From contig NZ_JANDMF010000032.1 of NCBI RefSeq assembly GCF_031626875.1, forward strand, positions 1-64,000: a stretch of 64,000 bases of DNA, read 5' to 3'. A program made the position numbers and the translations under genes. Below, in pieces: positions 25,073-33,942 of the stretch; position 1 is the first letter of the stretch, and each line of letters opens with the position of its first letter. The notes under the pieces are model-generated. The model saw only the letters and a program-made list of their open reading frames with translations, was not told where the DNA came from and did no database searches. The stretch comes from Clostridium sp031626875. GTDB taxonomy: Bacteria; Bacillota; Clostridia; Clostridiales; Clostridiaceae.

Positions 25073-26188
25073 ATGGATGAAAAGTATATGGAATTAGCTT
25101 TGAGTTTAGCAAAGAAGGGGAGAGGCTTTGTAAGCCCAAATCCGGTTGTGGGAGCTGTTATTGTAAAGGATGGAAAAATAATAGGTGAAGGATATCATAA
25201 AAGATATGGAGGACCTCATGCTGAAGTGGAAGCTTTTAATAATATCTCAGAAGAAGCTGAAGGTGCTACTATGTATGTTACATTAGAACCTTGTTCACAT
25301 TATGGGAAAACTCCACCTTGTGCAGATTTAATAATAGAAAAGAAAATAGCTAAAGTTGTTATAGGAATTTTAGATCCTAATCCTCTGGTTGCAGGTAATG
25401 GTGTTAAAAAACTTAAAGATGCTGGGATTGAAGTGAAAGTTGGAGTTTTAGAGAAAAAATGCAATAAAATTAATGAAATATTTATGAAGTATATATCCAC
25501 AAAAATACCCTTTGTTTTAATGAAGACAGCTATGTCTCTAGATGGAAAAATTTCAACATATACAGGTGAGTCCAGGTGGATATCAGGAGAAGAATCTAGA
25601 AAACAAGTTCATAAGCTTAGGATAAACTATTCAGCTATTATGGTTGGAGTAAATACAGTTGTAGAAGATGATCCAGAACTTACATGCAGAATAGAAGGTG
25701 GAAGAAATCCAATAAGAATAATTTTAGATAGCAATCTAAGAATTCCTATGTCTTCAAAAATTGTTCAAAGTGCAAAAAAAGTAAAAACAATAGTAGTAGC
25801 AACAAATAATGCACCTAGAGAAAATAGAATAATGCTAGAGAAAAAGGGGATAAATATACTATTAACTGATGATATAGATGGAAGAGTTAATCTAAAAGAT
25901 TTAATGAAAAAGCTTGGAGAATTAAATATAGATAGTGTGCTTTTAGAAGGTGGTTCAACAGTAAATTTTTCAGCACTTGAGCAAGGTGTAGTTGATAAAG
26001 TTCAAATATATATAGCACCAATGATACTTGGTGGAGATATATCCAAATCAACAGTAGGAGGAAAGGGTGTTGAACATTTAAAAGATGCCTTTAAGCTAAA
26101 AAAATTATCTACTCAATATGTGGGTGAAGATGTATTGATAGAGGGATATATAGAAAAGAGGGTGGAAAATCCATGTTTACAGGAATAG
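25073..26188 (+). CDS. ribD: Bifunctional pyrimidine deaminase/reductase RibD
   Basis: A 371-residue two-domain enzyme. The N-terminal cytidine-deaminase-like domain has the zinc motif HAEVEAF (about residue 49) and PCSHYGKTPPC. The C-terminal reductase domain has MKTAMSLDGKI, GESRWISGEESR and VLLEGGSTVNFS. It deaminates and then reduces the GTP cyclohydrolase II product on the way to riboflavin. AAAGGAG precedes the ATG. It is the first gene of ribDEBAH and overlaps ribE by 16 nt. Confidence 0.97.
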   Translation: MDEKYMELALSLAKKGRGFVSPNPVVGAVIVKDGKIIGEGYHKRYGGPHAEVEAFNNISEEAEGATMYVTLEPCSHYGKTPPCADLIIEKKIAKVVIGILDPNPLVAGNGVKKLKDAGIEVKVGVLEKKCNKINEIFMKYISTKIPFVLMKTAMSLDGKISTYTGESRWISGEESRKQVHKLRINYSAIMVGVNTVVEDDPELTCRIEGGRNPIRIILDSNLRIPMSSKIVQSAKKVKTIVVATNNAPRENRIMLEKKGINILLTDDIDGRVNLKDLMKKLGELNIDSVLLEGGSTVNFSALEQGVVDKVQIYIAPMILGGDISKSTVGGKGVEHLKDAFKLKKLSTQYVGEDVLIEGYIEKRVENPCLQE

Positions 26189-26820
26189 TAGAAGAACTAG
26201 GAGAAATCAAATCAATAAAAAATGGAGAAAAATCATCTGTTCTTGTTATAAAAGCAAATAAAGTTCTACAAAACACTAGATTGGGTGATAGCATTTGCAC
26301 AAATGGTGTATGTCTTACAGTTACAAATATAAATGGGGATGCTTTTGAGGCAGATGTAATGGCTGAGACATTAAGAAGGAGCAACCTAGGAGAATTAAGA
26401 AAATCCAGTAAAGTTAATCTTGAAAGAGCACTAAGTTTACAAGATCGATTAGGTGGACATTTAGTTAGTGGACACATAGATGGAATTGGAGAGATAATAT
26501 CTATTCAAAAGGAAGATAATGCTACATGGTTTCAGATAAAATTAGAAGAAAGTTTACTTAGATATGTAGTAGAAAAGGGCTCTATAGCAATAGATGGAAT
26601 AAGTTTAACTGTTGCATATGTAGATGATAAAAGTTTTAAAGTATCTATAATTCCTCATACAGCTAAGGAAACTGTTCTATTAATGAAAGGTATTGGAGAG
26701 AAAGTTAATATTGAATGTGATATTGTTGGAAAATATATTGAAAAGTTATTTATAAATAAAGAAGAAAAGAAAAAGACTAGTATAGATGAAGGCTTTTTAA
26801 GAATAAATGGCTTTATGTAA
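26173..26820 (+). CDS. ribE: Riboflavin synthase alpha subunit
   Basis: A 215-residue protein with the duplicated lumazine-binding barrels of riboflavin synthase: MFTGIVEELGEI at the start, NGVCLTVTNI in the first repeat, LVSGHIDGIGEI at the junction and AIDGISLTVAYVDD in the second. It dismutates two 6,7-dimethyl-8-ribityllumazine molecules into riboflavin. The ATG follows GAGGGTGG inside the end of ribD. The C-terminal tail is slightly extended and Lys-rich. Confidence 0.96.
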   Translation: MFTGIVEELGEIKSIKNGEKSSVLVIKANKVLQNTRLGDSICTNGVCLTVTNINGDAFEADVMAETLRRSNLGELRKSSKVNLERALSLQDRLGGHLVSGHIDGIGEIISIQKEDNATWFQIKLEESLLRYVVEKGSIAIDGISLTVAYVDDKSFKVSIIPHTAKETVLLMKGIGEKVNIECDIVGKYIEKLFINKEEKKKTSIDEGFLRINGFM

Positions 26821-26832
26821 GGAGAGGATAGT

Positions 26833-28035
26833 ATGTATAAATTTAATAGTATAGAAGAGGCTATAGAAGATATTAAAGATGGAAAGATGGTACTAGTAAT
26901 TGATGATGAAGATAGAGAAAATGAAGGGGATTTAATAGTAGCAGCAGAAAAATGTACTCCTGAAATAGTAAACTTTATGGCTATGCATGCCAGAGGGTTA
27001 ATCTGTATGCCAATGGAAGAAGAAAGGCTTAAAGAATTAGAAATAAATCAAATGGTAGAAAAAAATACAGATAATCATGAGACAGCATTTACAGTATCTA
27101 TAGATCATGTAGATACTACAACAGGAATTTCTGCATTTGAAAGAAGTATGACAATAACTAAAGCAATTGAAGATGGAGCTAAAAAAGAAGATTTTAGAAG
27201 ACCAGGGCATGTTTTTCCACTAGCAGCTAAAAAAGGTGGAGTGTTAAAAAGAACAGGGCATACTGAAGCAGCTGTAGATTTAGCAAAACTTGCAGGACTT
27301 AAAGGTGCAGGAGCTATATGTGAAATTATGAATGAAGATGGAACAATGGCAAGAACACCTGAACTTATAGAATTCTCTAAAAAGCATAATATAAAAATTA
27401 TTACTGTAGCAGCATTAGTAGCATATAGAAGAAAAAGTGAAGAATTAATAGAAAGAGTTGTAAAGACAAAAATGCCTACAAAATATGGTGATTTTGTTAT
27501 ATATGGATTCATAAATAAATTAAATGGAGAACATCATGTAGCTCTAGTAAAAGGAGAGATAGATGAAAATTCACCAGTTTTAGTGAGAGTTCATTCTGAG
27601 TGTTTAACAGGTGATGCATTAGGCTCTAGACGATGTGATTGTGGTGAACAATATGATTTAGCTATGAAAATGATAGCTAAAGAAGAAAGTGGAATACTTT
27701 TATATATGAGACAAGAAGGAAGAGGAATAGGTTTAATAAATAAGCTTAAAGCTTATGCACTTCAAGATGAAGGATATGATACAGTTGAAGCAAATTTAAA
27801 ATTAGGATTTAAAGCAGATATGCGAGATTATGGCATTGGAGCACAAATTCTAAAGAACTTAGGAGTAAAACAAATAAGACTTATTACAAATAACCCAAGA
27901 AAGATAAATGGATTAAGTGGATATGATTTAGAAGTAGTTGAAAGAGTTCCTATACAGATAGAAGCTAATGAAAACAATGAATTTTATCTAAAAACAAAAC
28001 AAGAAAAATTAAGCCATATGTTGAAATATTATTAA
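26833..28035 (+). CDS. ribBA: Bifunctional DHBP synthase / GTP cyclohydrolase II
   Basis: A 400-residue fusion. Residues about 1-200 are DHBP synthase (VIDDEDRENEGDLIVAAE with the acidic metal site, RRPGHVFPLAAK, GHTEAAVDLAKLAG). Residues about 205-400 are GTP cyclohydrolase II, with the zinc cysteines in SECLTGDALGSRRCDCGEQ and the catalytic RQEGRGIGL. It supplies both precursors of the pathway. It begins 12 nt after ribE, with AAGGAGAGG upstream. Confidence 0.97.
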   Translation: MYKFNSIEEAIEDIKDGKMVLVIDDEDRENEGDLIVAAEKCTPEIVNFMAMHARGLICMPMEEERLKELEINQMVEKNTDNHETAFTVSIDHVDTTTGISAFERSMTITKAIEDGAKKEDFRRPGHVFPLAAKKGGVLKRTGHTEAAVDLAKLAGLKGAGAICEIMNEDGTMARTPELIEFSKKHNIKIITVAALVAYRRKSEELIERVVKTKMPTKYGDFVIYGFINKLNGEHHVALVKGEIDENSPVLVRVHSECLTGDALGSRRCDCGEQYDLAMKMIAKEESGILLYMRQEGRGIGLINKLKAYALQDEGYDTVEANLKLGFKADMRDYGIGAQILKNLGVKQIRLITNNPRKINGLSGYDLEVVERVPIQIEANENNEFYLKTKQEKLSHMLKYY

Positions 28036-28054
28036 GAGTAAGGGGAGAAAAAAG

Positions 28055-28519
28055 ATGAAAGTATATGAAGGAAATTTAGTATCAGAAGGATTAAAGGTTG
28101 GAATAGTAGTAGGAAGATTTAATGAATTTATTGTATCAAAATTATTAGGCGGAGCTTTAGATGGATTAAAAAGACATGGAGTTAAAGAAGAAGATATAGA
28201 AGTTGCTTGGGTTCCAGGTGCATTTGAAATTCCATTAGTAGCAAAAAAGATGGCAAAGACTAATAAATATGATGCTGTAATTTGTTTAGGTGCAGTTATA
28301 AAAGGTTCAACACCACATTTTGATTATGTATGTGCAGAAGCATCTAAAGGGATTGCATCAGTTTCATTAAGTGAAGAAAAACCAGTTGTATTTGGAATAC
28401 TTACTACAGATTCTATTGAGCAAGCAATTGAAAGAGCTGGAACAAAAGCAGGAAATAAAGGATATGATGCTGCAGTAACAGCAATAGAAATGTCAAATTT
28501 ATTAAAGACTATAGGTTAG
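28055..28519 (+). CDS. ribH: 6,7-dimethyl-8-ribityllumazine synthase
   Basis: A 154-residue capsid-forming enzyme with VGRFNEFIVSKLLGGA, the substrate-binding VPGAFEIPLVAKKMA, and LGAVIKGSTPHFDYV. It condenses DHBP with the ribitylaminouracil. It ends the ribDEBAH operon under the FMN riboswitch. AGGGGAGA precedes the ATG. Confidence 0.97.
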   Translation: MKVYEGNLVSEGLKVGIVVGRFNEFIVSKLLGGALDGLKRHGVKEEDIEVAWVPGAFEIPLVAKKMAKTNKYDAVICLGAVIKGSTPHFDYVCAEASKGIASVSLSEEKPVVFGILTTDSIEQAIERAGTKAGNKGYDAAVTAIEMSNLLKTIG

Positions 28520-28572
28520 GGACATGAAAATAGTCTGGCAGATTGACTTGTTATTTTTTTGATTGTTCCTTA
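28516..28572. repeat. T-rich hairpin repeat, long form
   Basis: Starts GTTAGGGAC at the ribH stop codon. The stretch 28545-28572 matches 17515-17542 at 27 of 28 positions. Compared with the copy at 17512, about 24 extra bases lie between GTTAGGGAC and the T-rich stretch. Probably a member of a small dispersed repeat family. Confidence 0.55.
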
Positions 28573-28652
28573 GTAGTAATAAAATATAAAACTTAATAAT
28601 AAAATAAACTATAGTTAAAATGAAGCAAGAAGACTATAAGATAAAAATGATT

Positions 28653-28692
28653 AAAAGCCTAATATATCAATTTAGTATATGGGCTTTTTTTT
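28653..28692 (+). terminator. Terminator-like hairpin before malQ1
   Basis: AAAGCC..ATATA pairs with TATAT-GGGCTTT across 28653-28687 and is followed by a T-run. It may end the rib transcript or attenuate malQ1. Confidence 0.6.
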
Positions 28693-28771
28693 ATTTAGAA
28701 TTACAAGAAAAATTAGGGGAATAACTAAAATTGGAAGGCTTTGTAGAATATTAAAAATAGGAGGCAATATT

Positions 28772-30268
28772 ATGAGAAGAGGCGCTGGGGTTTTAATGCA
28801 TATATCTTCACTCCCAGGAGAATTTGGGATAGGTGCATTAGGTGATGAAGCTTATAAATTTGTGGATTTCATTAAAAAGGCTGGATTTACCTACTGGCAA
28901 ATACTACCTTTAGGGCATACTGGATATGGAGATTCCCCCTATCAATGTTTTACAGCATTTGCTGGCAATCCATATTTCATTGACTTTGATAAATTAAAAG
29001 ATGAGGGGCTATTGAATGATGAAGAATATAAATTAGAAACTTATTATGATAATAGAGAAAGAATTAACTATGGGTTAATATATAATGCAAAATATAAAGT
29101 GCTTAGAAAAGCATTTGAGCACTATAAAAATATGAATAACTTAAAAGAAAAGTTAAAAGAATTCAAAAGAAATAATGATTTTTGGTTGGAAGATTATAGT
29201 CTATATATGGCTTTAAAAGCAAAGTTTAATTATAATAGTTGGTACAATTGGGATACTGATATCAAGGAAAGAAAACCAGAAGCATTAGCAAAATACAAAA
29301 ATGAATTAAGTGAAGAAATAGAGTATTGGTCATTTGTACAATATCTATTTTTTACTCAATGGGAGAAATTAAAAAAATATGCTAATTCATTAGATATACA
29401 AATAATAGGAGATATACCCATATATGTTTCAGAAGATAGTGTTGATACATGGAGTAATCCTAATGATTTTGAGATAGACAAAAAAACATTAAAACCTAAA
29501 CTTGTAGCAGGATGTCCACCAGATGATTTTTCTCCTACTGGGCAGTTGTGGGGAAATACCATTTATGATTGGGAATATATGAAAGGTACAGAATATAAAT
29601 GGTGGACTTCTAGAATAAAACAAAGTTTAAAACTTTATGATGTATTAAGAATAGATCACTTTAGAGGATTCGAATCTTATTGGCAGGTTCCTTATGGTGA
29701 AAAAACAGCTAAAGATGGATCTTGGGGAAAAGGTCCAGCTATGAATTTATTTGATGTAATAAAAAAGAATCTTGGTGATATTGAAGTTATAGCAGAAGAT
29801 TTAGGATATCTATCTGAAGAAGCAATAAAGTTTGTTAAAGAAACTAAATTTCCTGGAATGAGAGTTTTGCAATTTGCCTTTGATGGATCAATTAATAATA
29901 ATTATTTACCACACAGATATATTAATAATTGTATAGCATATACAGGAACTCATGATAATGATACGTGTTTAGGATGGTATGAAAAAACAGGAAGTAAGAA
30001 TGATGTTAAAAATGCAGAAGTATATTTAGGATTAAATAAAGAAGAAGGCTATAATTGGGGGCTTATTAGAGGCATATGGTCAAGTGTGGCAGATGTAGCA
30101 ATAGCACAGATGCAAGATTTTCTTAATATAGGTAATGAAGGAAGGATGAACTTACCATCTAGCTTTGGAGGAAACTGGAGTTGGAGAGTGAAAAAAGAAA
30201 GCTTAACAGAAGAACTAGCTAATAAAATTTCTCATATTAATTATATATATGGACGAATGAATCAATAA
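28772..30268 (+). CDS. malQ: 4-alpha-glucanotransferase (amylomaltase), copy 1
   Basis: A 498-residue GH77 enzyme opening MRRGAGVLMHISSLPGEFGI. Catalytic-region motifs are seen: IIGDIPIYVSEDSVDTW, VLRIDHFRGFESYW (nucleophile Asp), VIAEDLGY (acid/base Glu) and TGTHDNDTCLGWY. It transfers maltodextrin segments between chains. The start is the ATG after AGGAGG; the longer frame from 28679 runs back through the hairpin and is unlikely. It has its own promoter region and lies before malK, and a close paralogue sits at 39104. Confidence 0.95.
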   Translation: MRRGAGVLMHISSLPGEFGIGALGDEAYKFVDFIKKAGFTYWQILPLGHTGYGDSPYQCFTAFAGNPYFIDFDKLKDEGLLNDEEYKLETYYDNRERINYGLIYNAKYKVLRKAFEHYKNMNNLKEKLKEFKRNNDFWLEDYSLYMALKAKFNYNSWYNWDTDIKERKPEALAKYKNELSEEIEYWSFVQYLFFTQWEKLKKYANSLDIQIIGDIPIYVSEDSVDTWSNPNDFEIDKKTLKPKLVAGCPPDDFSPTGQLWGNTIYDWEYMKGTEYKWWTSRIKQSLKLYDVLRIDHFRGFESYWQVPYGEKTAKDGSWGKGPAMNLFDVIKKNLGDIEVIAEDLGYLSEEAIKFVKETKFPGMRVLQFAFDGSINNNYLPHRYINNCIAYTGTHDNDTCLGWYEKTGSKNDVKNAEVYLGLNKEEGYNWGLIRGIWSSVADVAIAQMQDFLNIGNEGRMNLPSSFGGNWSWRVKKESLTEELANKISHINYIYGRMNQ

Positions 30269-30282
30269 AATATAGATGTTTT

Positions 30283-30328
30283 ACAAACTCTTTAGAAGTT
30301 TCTACAAAAAACTTTTGAAGAGTTTGTA
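30283..30328 (+). terminator. Hairpin after malQ1
   Basis: ACAAACTCTTTAGAAGTTT (30283-30301) pairs with 30310-30328, with small mismatches. There is no long T-run, so termination may be partial. Confidence 0.55.
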
Positions 30329-30343
30329 TGTATTGCTACTAGA

Positions 30344-30357
30344 TGTAAACGTTATTT
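30344..30357. promoter_or_regulatory. Possible CcpA cre site before malK/msmK
   Basis: TGTAAACGTTATTT matches the cre consensus TGWAANCGNTWNCA at 12 of 14 positions, failing at the last two. It lies about 40 bp before the ATPase gene, where carbon catabolite control would be expected. Tentative. Confidence 0.35.
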
Positions 30358-30398
30358 AGAGGTATACTATAAGAAATAAAAGTCAAGGGGGTAAAATT

Positions 30399-31508
30399 AT
30401 GGCAAACCTTTCGTTAAAAAATATATATAAAATCTATCCTGGAGATGTTGCAGCAGTAAAAGATTTTAATCTTGAAATTGAAGATAAGGAATTTATAGTT
30501 TTTGTAGGACCTTCTGGATGTGGTAAATCTACTACATTAAGAATGATAGCAGGACTTGAGTCAATATCTCAAGGAGAATTATTTATTGGAGACAGACTAG
30601 TAAATGATGTAGAACCAAAAGAGAGAGATATATCAATGGTATTCCAAAACTATGCATTATATCCTCATATGTCTGTATATGACAATATGGCATTTGGACT
30701 AAAAATAAAAAAAGTGCCAAAGGCTGAAATCGAGGAAAAGGTAAAAGAAGCTGCTAAAATATTAGATATTGAAACTCTTTTAAGCAGAAAACCTAAGGCT
30801 TTATCAGGTGGACAAAGACAAAGGGTTGCTTTAGGAAGAGCAATTGTTAGAAACCCAAAAGTATTCTTAATGGACGAGCCATTATCTAACTTAGATGCAA
30901 AGTTAAGAGTTCAAATGAGAACTGAAATAGCTAAGTTACATAAAAAGTTAGAGACAACATTTATTTATGTAACTCATGACCAAACAGAAGCTATGACTAT
31001 GGGTACAAGAATCGTAGTTATGAAGGATGGAATAATTCAACAAGTGGATACACCTCAAAATATATATAATTATCCAGAAAATATGTTTGTAGCAAGCTTT
31101 ATTGGTAGTCCTCAAATGAATTTTATAAATGGAGATGTATTATTTGAAGGTGGTAAAGCATATGCTAATTTTGAGGGACAAAAGATTCTTTTACCAGAAA
31201 AGAGTGCAAGAATACTAAAAGAAAATAATGTGGAGAACAAGAAGTTGGTATTTGGTGTAAGACCAGAAGCTTTAGATGATAATGTTTCAAAAATAAAAGA
31301 AAATCCAGAAGAAACAATAGAAGTATCTGTAGATGTTATTGAATTAATGGGAGCAGAGAGCTATATTTATACTAAAGACGGAAGTACAAGCTTGACTGTT
31401 AGAGTAGATGGAACAACAAAATTAAAGGTAGGAGAAAATGCTAAAATTCATATAAATGTGGATAAGATTCATGTTTTTGATAAAGAAACGGAATTAAGAA
31501 TCATATAG
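30399..31508 (+). CDS. msmK: Sugar ABC transporter ATP-binding protein (MalK/MsmK type)
   Basis: A 369-residue ATPase. Walker A GPSGCGKST (about residue 37), Q-loop MVFQNYALYPHMSV, signature LSGGQRQRVALGRAI, Walker B VFLMDEPLSNLDAKL and switch His in VTHDQTEAM are all intact. Residues about 240-369 form the C-terminal OB/TOBE regulatory domain typical of MalK-like subunits. It is separated from the permease genes by a regulator gene. MsmK-type ATPases can serve several sugar importers. Confidence 0.93.
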   Translation: MANLSLKNIYKIYPGDVAAVKDFNLEIEDKEFIVFVGPSGCGKSTTLRMIAGLESISQGELFIGDRLVNDVEPKERDISMVFQNYALYPHMSVYDNMAFGLKIKKVPKAEIEEKVKEAAKILDIETLLSRKPKALSGGQRQRVALGRAIVRNPKVFLMDEPLSNLDAKLRVQMRTEIAKLHKKLETTFIYVTHDQTEAMTMGTRIVVMKDGIIQQVDTPQNIYNYPENMFVASFIGSPQMNFINGDVLFEGGKAYANFEGQKILLPEKSARILKENNVENKKLVFGVRPEALDDNVSKIKENPEETIEVSVDVIELMGAESYIYTKDGSTSLTVRVDGTTKLKVGENAKIHINVDKIHVFDKETELRII

Positions 31509-31535
31509 AAAGAAAATGGGGTTTGAGGTGTGTAA

Positions 31536-32489
31536 ATGAAAAATATAAGTAAACTCTTACAAGAGATTAGCGATATTGCACAGATTTCTTTTAAATTAAA
31601 AAATGAAAAAGGTGACATTTATACATCACCAAACTTTTATATTAAAACAACTTATTTAGAAAAAATTTTCAAAGTATATGAAGAAACTTTAACATTAAGA
31701 ATATGTAAAGAAGATGAAAAGGCATTATCTCTTCTAGAAAATTATATAGTAACCACTATTAAGAGAGATATTATTAAAAGAAATAATATTATTGAAAACA
31801 TTATTGAAAACAAGGGAGTAACCAAGAAGGAAGTTGAAGAGGCATATCCATTTTTAATGAATAAGTTCAAATTAATATTAATAAATGTTAATAATAATTT
31901 AGATGAAAGCATATCATTAATACAGGATGGATATCGAGAGGAAAACATAACAATTGTTGTCTATAAAGGCAAGATATTAATCTTAGGTGATTTAGAGGAT
32001 GAATATGAACATGCATCTAGCATAAAGGAAACATTGGAATATAATCTAAGGGAAACTTCTATAATTTCTTACAGTATTGTTGAGGGGTATGAAAACCTGA
32101 GCAAAGTTGTTGATGGTTGTATGAAGAAAATAATATTAGCTCAAAAGTTTAATATAACAACAAAGATACTTGGTGAAACTTCCCTTGTTTTTGAAGATAT
32201 AGTGGATAGCATTGATGAAGGGAAAAAAAAGATTTTAGTAAATCAATTCAATGATGGATTTAATAAATTGGATGATGAAATGATAAGAACTATAGATGTA
32301 TTTTTTAACTGTGGTCTTAATATAAGTGAAAGTGCAAAATGTTTATATATTCATAGGAATACATTAATTTACCGATTGGAGAAAGTTCAGAAATATACAG
32401 GTTTTGATATAAAAGATTTTAACATGGCAACGGTTTTTAAAATATTACTTTTTTTATGGAAAGAGCAAAAAAATGTAAAAAGGTCTTGA
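31536..32489 (+). CDS. CdaR/PucR-type transcriptional regulator
   Basis: A 317-residue protein. The C-terminus (about 255-315) has the PucR-type helix-turn-helix: FFNCGLNISESAKCLYIHRN, then TLIYRLEKVQKYTGFDI. The middle carries a degenerate GGDEF-like/CdaR core (ENITIVVYKGKILILGD). No known ligand domain is clear at the N-terminus. It lies between the sugar ATPase gene and the maltodextrin-binding protein gene, so it may sense carbon supply for this locus. GAGGTG precedes the ATG. Confidence 0.8.
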   Translation: MKNISKLLQEISDIAQISFKLKNEKGDIYTSPNFYIKTTYLEKIFKVYEETLTLRICKEDEKALSLLENYIVTTIKRDIIKRNNIIENIIENKGVTKKEVEEAYPFLMNKFKLILINVNNNLDESISLIQDGYREENITIVVYKGKILILGDLEDEYEHASSIKETLEYNLRETSIISYSIVEGYENLSKVVDGCMKKIILAQKFNITTKILGETSLVFEDIVDSIDEGKKKILVNQFNDGFNKLDDEMIRTIDVFFNCGLNISESAKCLYIHRNTLIYRLEKVQKYTGFDIKDFNMATVFKILLFLWKEQKNVKRS

Positions 32490-32515
32490 AAATTACAAAT
32501 GAAAAGGTGTACAAT
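32486..32515 (+). promoter_or_regulatory. Promoter of the maltodextrin transport operon
   Basis: TTGAAA (32486-32491), 18-bp spacer, TACAAT (32510-32515). The operator at 32522-32533 begins 6 bp past the -10 box, over the transcription start, so repression by blocking initiation is expected. Confidence 0.65.
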
Positions 32516-32521
32516 ATATAT

Positions 32522-32533
32522 GGAAACGGTACC
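32522..32533. promoter_or_regulatory. LacI-family operator 1 (GGAAACGGTACC)
   Basis: One of four matches to GGWAMCGNTACC in the maltodextrin locus, at the start site of the transport operon promoter. Such a CG-centred 12-mer is rare by chance in this AT-rich sequence. It is assigned to the LacI regulator at 35915. Confidence 0.75.
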
Positions 32534-32605
32534 GAGGGTGTTGGAAAATAAATGTACAAGTTATTGTATTGAAAAATAACACCTAAAGTATCTATCGCAT
32601 TGTTT

Positions 32606-32617
32606 GGAACCGATACC
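32606..32617. promoter_or_regulatory. LacI-family operator 2 (GGAACCGATACC)
   Basis: The second site, 84 bp after operator 1 and 60 bp before the binding-protein ribosome site. Spacing of 84 bp is eight DNA turns, which would suit looping by a LacI tetramer or a road-block. Confidence 0.7.
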
Positions 32618-32676
32618 GGGAATGCTTAAATACCTTAAAAAGGTTTAATTTATAAATTATTAAGGAGGAAATGATA

Positions 32677-33879
32677 ATGAGTAAACGTACAAAGGTCGTT
32701 GCAATTGTTATGGCCGCTACTATGATGACTATGGGGTTAGCAGGATGTGGAAGTAAAGGTAGTGATAAAGAAAAACTAACAGTTTGGTCTCACCTATCTA
32801 CACAAGAAAATGATGAAATTCAAAAGCTAGCTAGTGATTGGGGAGAAAAAAATAACGTTGAGGTCAAGGTTGTTGAAGATTCAGGAAAGATGCAAGACTT
32901 TAAAGAAGCAGCAAACAGTTCTTCAGGACCAGATCTTTATTATGGATCACCACATGATAATTTAGGGGCATTCCAGAAAGCGGATCTTTTAGCAGAGGTT
33001 CCAAGTGATATGATAAATGAAAGTGATTATACAGCAAAAAATGTTATAGATGCAGTAACTATAAATGGCAAAAAATATGCACTTCCAATAGCTCAAGAAG
33101 CAATAGGATTATTTTATAATAAAAAGTTAGTTAAAGAAGCTCCAAAGACAATGGAAGAGGTTGTGAGCATAGGAAAGGAAAAAGGTTTCAAATTTAATGT
33201 CACTGATTTCTACCTAACATATGGACTAATAACAGCTGATGGAGGATATATTTTCAAAAATAATAATGGTACTTTAGATACTAAGGACATTGGATTAAAT
33301 AATGCAGGAACAGTAGTAGGTCTTCAATTTATTAAAGATTTAGTAGTAAAAGATAAATTAATGACTGCTGACGTTAATGATGATATAGCTAAGGATGAAT
33401 TTAAACAAGGAAAAACAGCATTCTATATTTCAGGACCTTGGAATGTACAAGATGTTAAAGATGCTGGAATCGATTTAGGAGTTTGTGCATTACCTACATT
33501 AAATGGTAAGACAGTTACACCATTCTTAGGAGTTCAAACTGCTTTTGTTAATAAAAATTCAACTAAACAAGATAAGGCTTGGGATTTAATAAAATATTTA
33601 AATGAAAACAATACTTCAATCTTAGTTGAAAAAGGAAATAGAATTCCTGTAACAAAGAAAGGTCAAGATTCAGATACATTTAAGAATAATCAAAATATTA
33701 GTGTTTTTGCAGCTTCAGCTAAGAATGCTACACCAATGCCTAACATTCCAGAAGTACAAGCAATTTGGGATCCAGCTAAGGACAATATAAAATCAATGAT
33801 TGCTGATAAAATAGATGCTCAAACAGCAGCTAAAAATATATATGATCAAGTTCAAGAAGGAATTAAGCAAATGAAATAA
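32677..33879 (+). CDS. malE: Maltodextrin-binding lipoprotein of ABC importer
   Basis: A 400-residue extracellular solute-binding protein (family 1). A signal peptide with lipobox LAGC (MMTMGLAGCGSKG) predicts anchoring to the membrane. The mature part starts KLTVWSHLSTQENDEI, and MalE-type motifs ALPIAQEAIGLFYNKKLV, KTAFYISGPWNVQDVKDAG and AWDLIKYLNE follow. The start is the ATG 9 nt after AGGAGG; an ATG 6 nt earlier is too close to it. The substrate is inferred from the neighbouring amylomaltases, alpha-glucosidase and phosphorylase. Confidence 0.92.
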   Translation: MSKRTKVVAIVMAATMMTMGLAGCGSKGSDKEKLTVWSHLSTQENDEIQKLASDWGEKNNVEVKVVEDSGKMQDFKEAANSSSGPDLYYGSPHDNLGAFQKADLLAEVPSDMINESDYTAKNVIDAVTINGKKYALPIAQEAIGLFYNKKLVKEAPKTMEEVVSIGKEKGFKFNVTDFYLTYGLITADGGYIFKNNNGTLDTKDIGLNNAGTVVGLQFIKDLVVKDKLMTADVNDDIAKDEFKQGKTAFYISGPWNVQDVKDAGIDLGVCALPTLNGKTVTPFLGVQTAFVNKNSTKQDKAWDLIKYLNENNTSILVEKGNRIPVTKKGQDSDTFKNNQNISVFAASAKNATPMPNIPEVQAIWDPAKDNIKSMIADKIDAQTAAKNIYDQVQEGIKQMK

Positions 33880-33942
33880 AAATATAGGAGGGAGTAAATC
33901 CCTCCTAAGCTTATAAGTTATTATTTTGAGAGGAGAATTGTT

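Noticed and set aside
32500..32660. Palindromes before malE read as CcpA cre sites
   Set aside because: The GGWAMCGNTACC form does not fit the cre consensus and recurs before the local LacI gene, so the local regulator is the simpler explanation.
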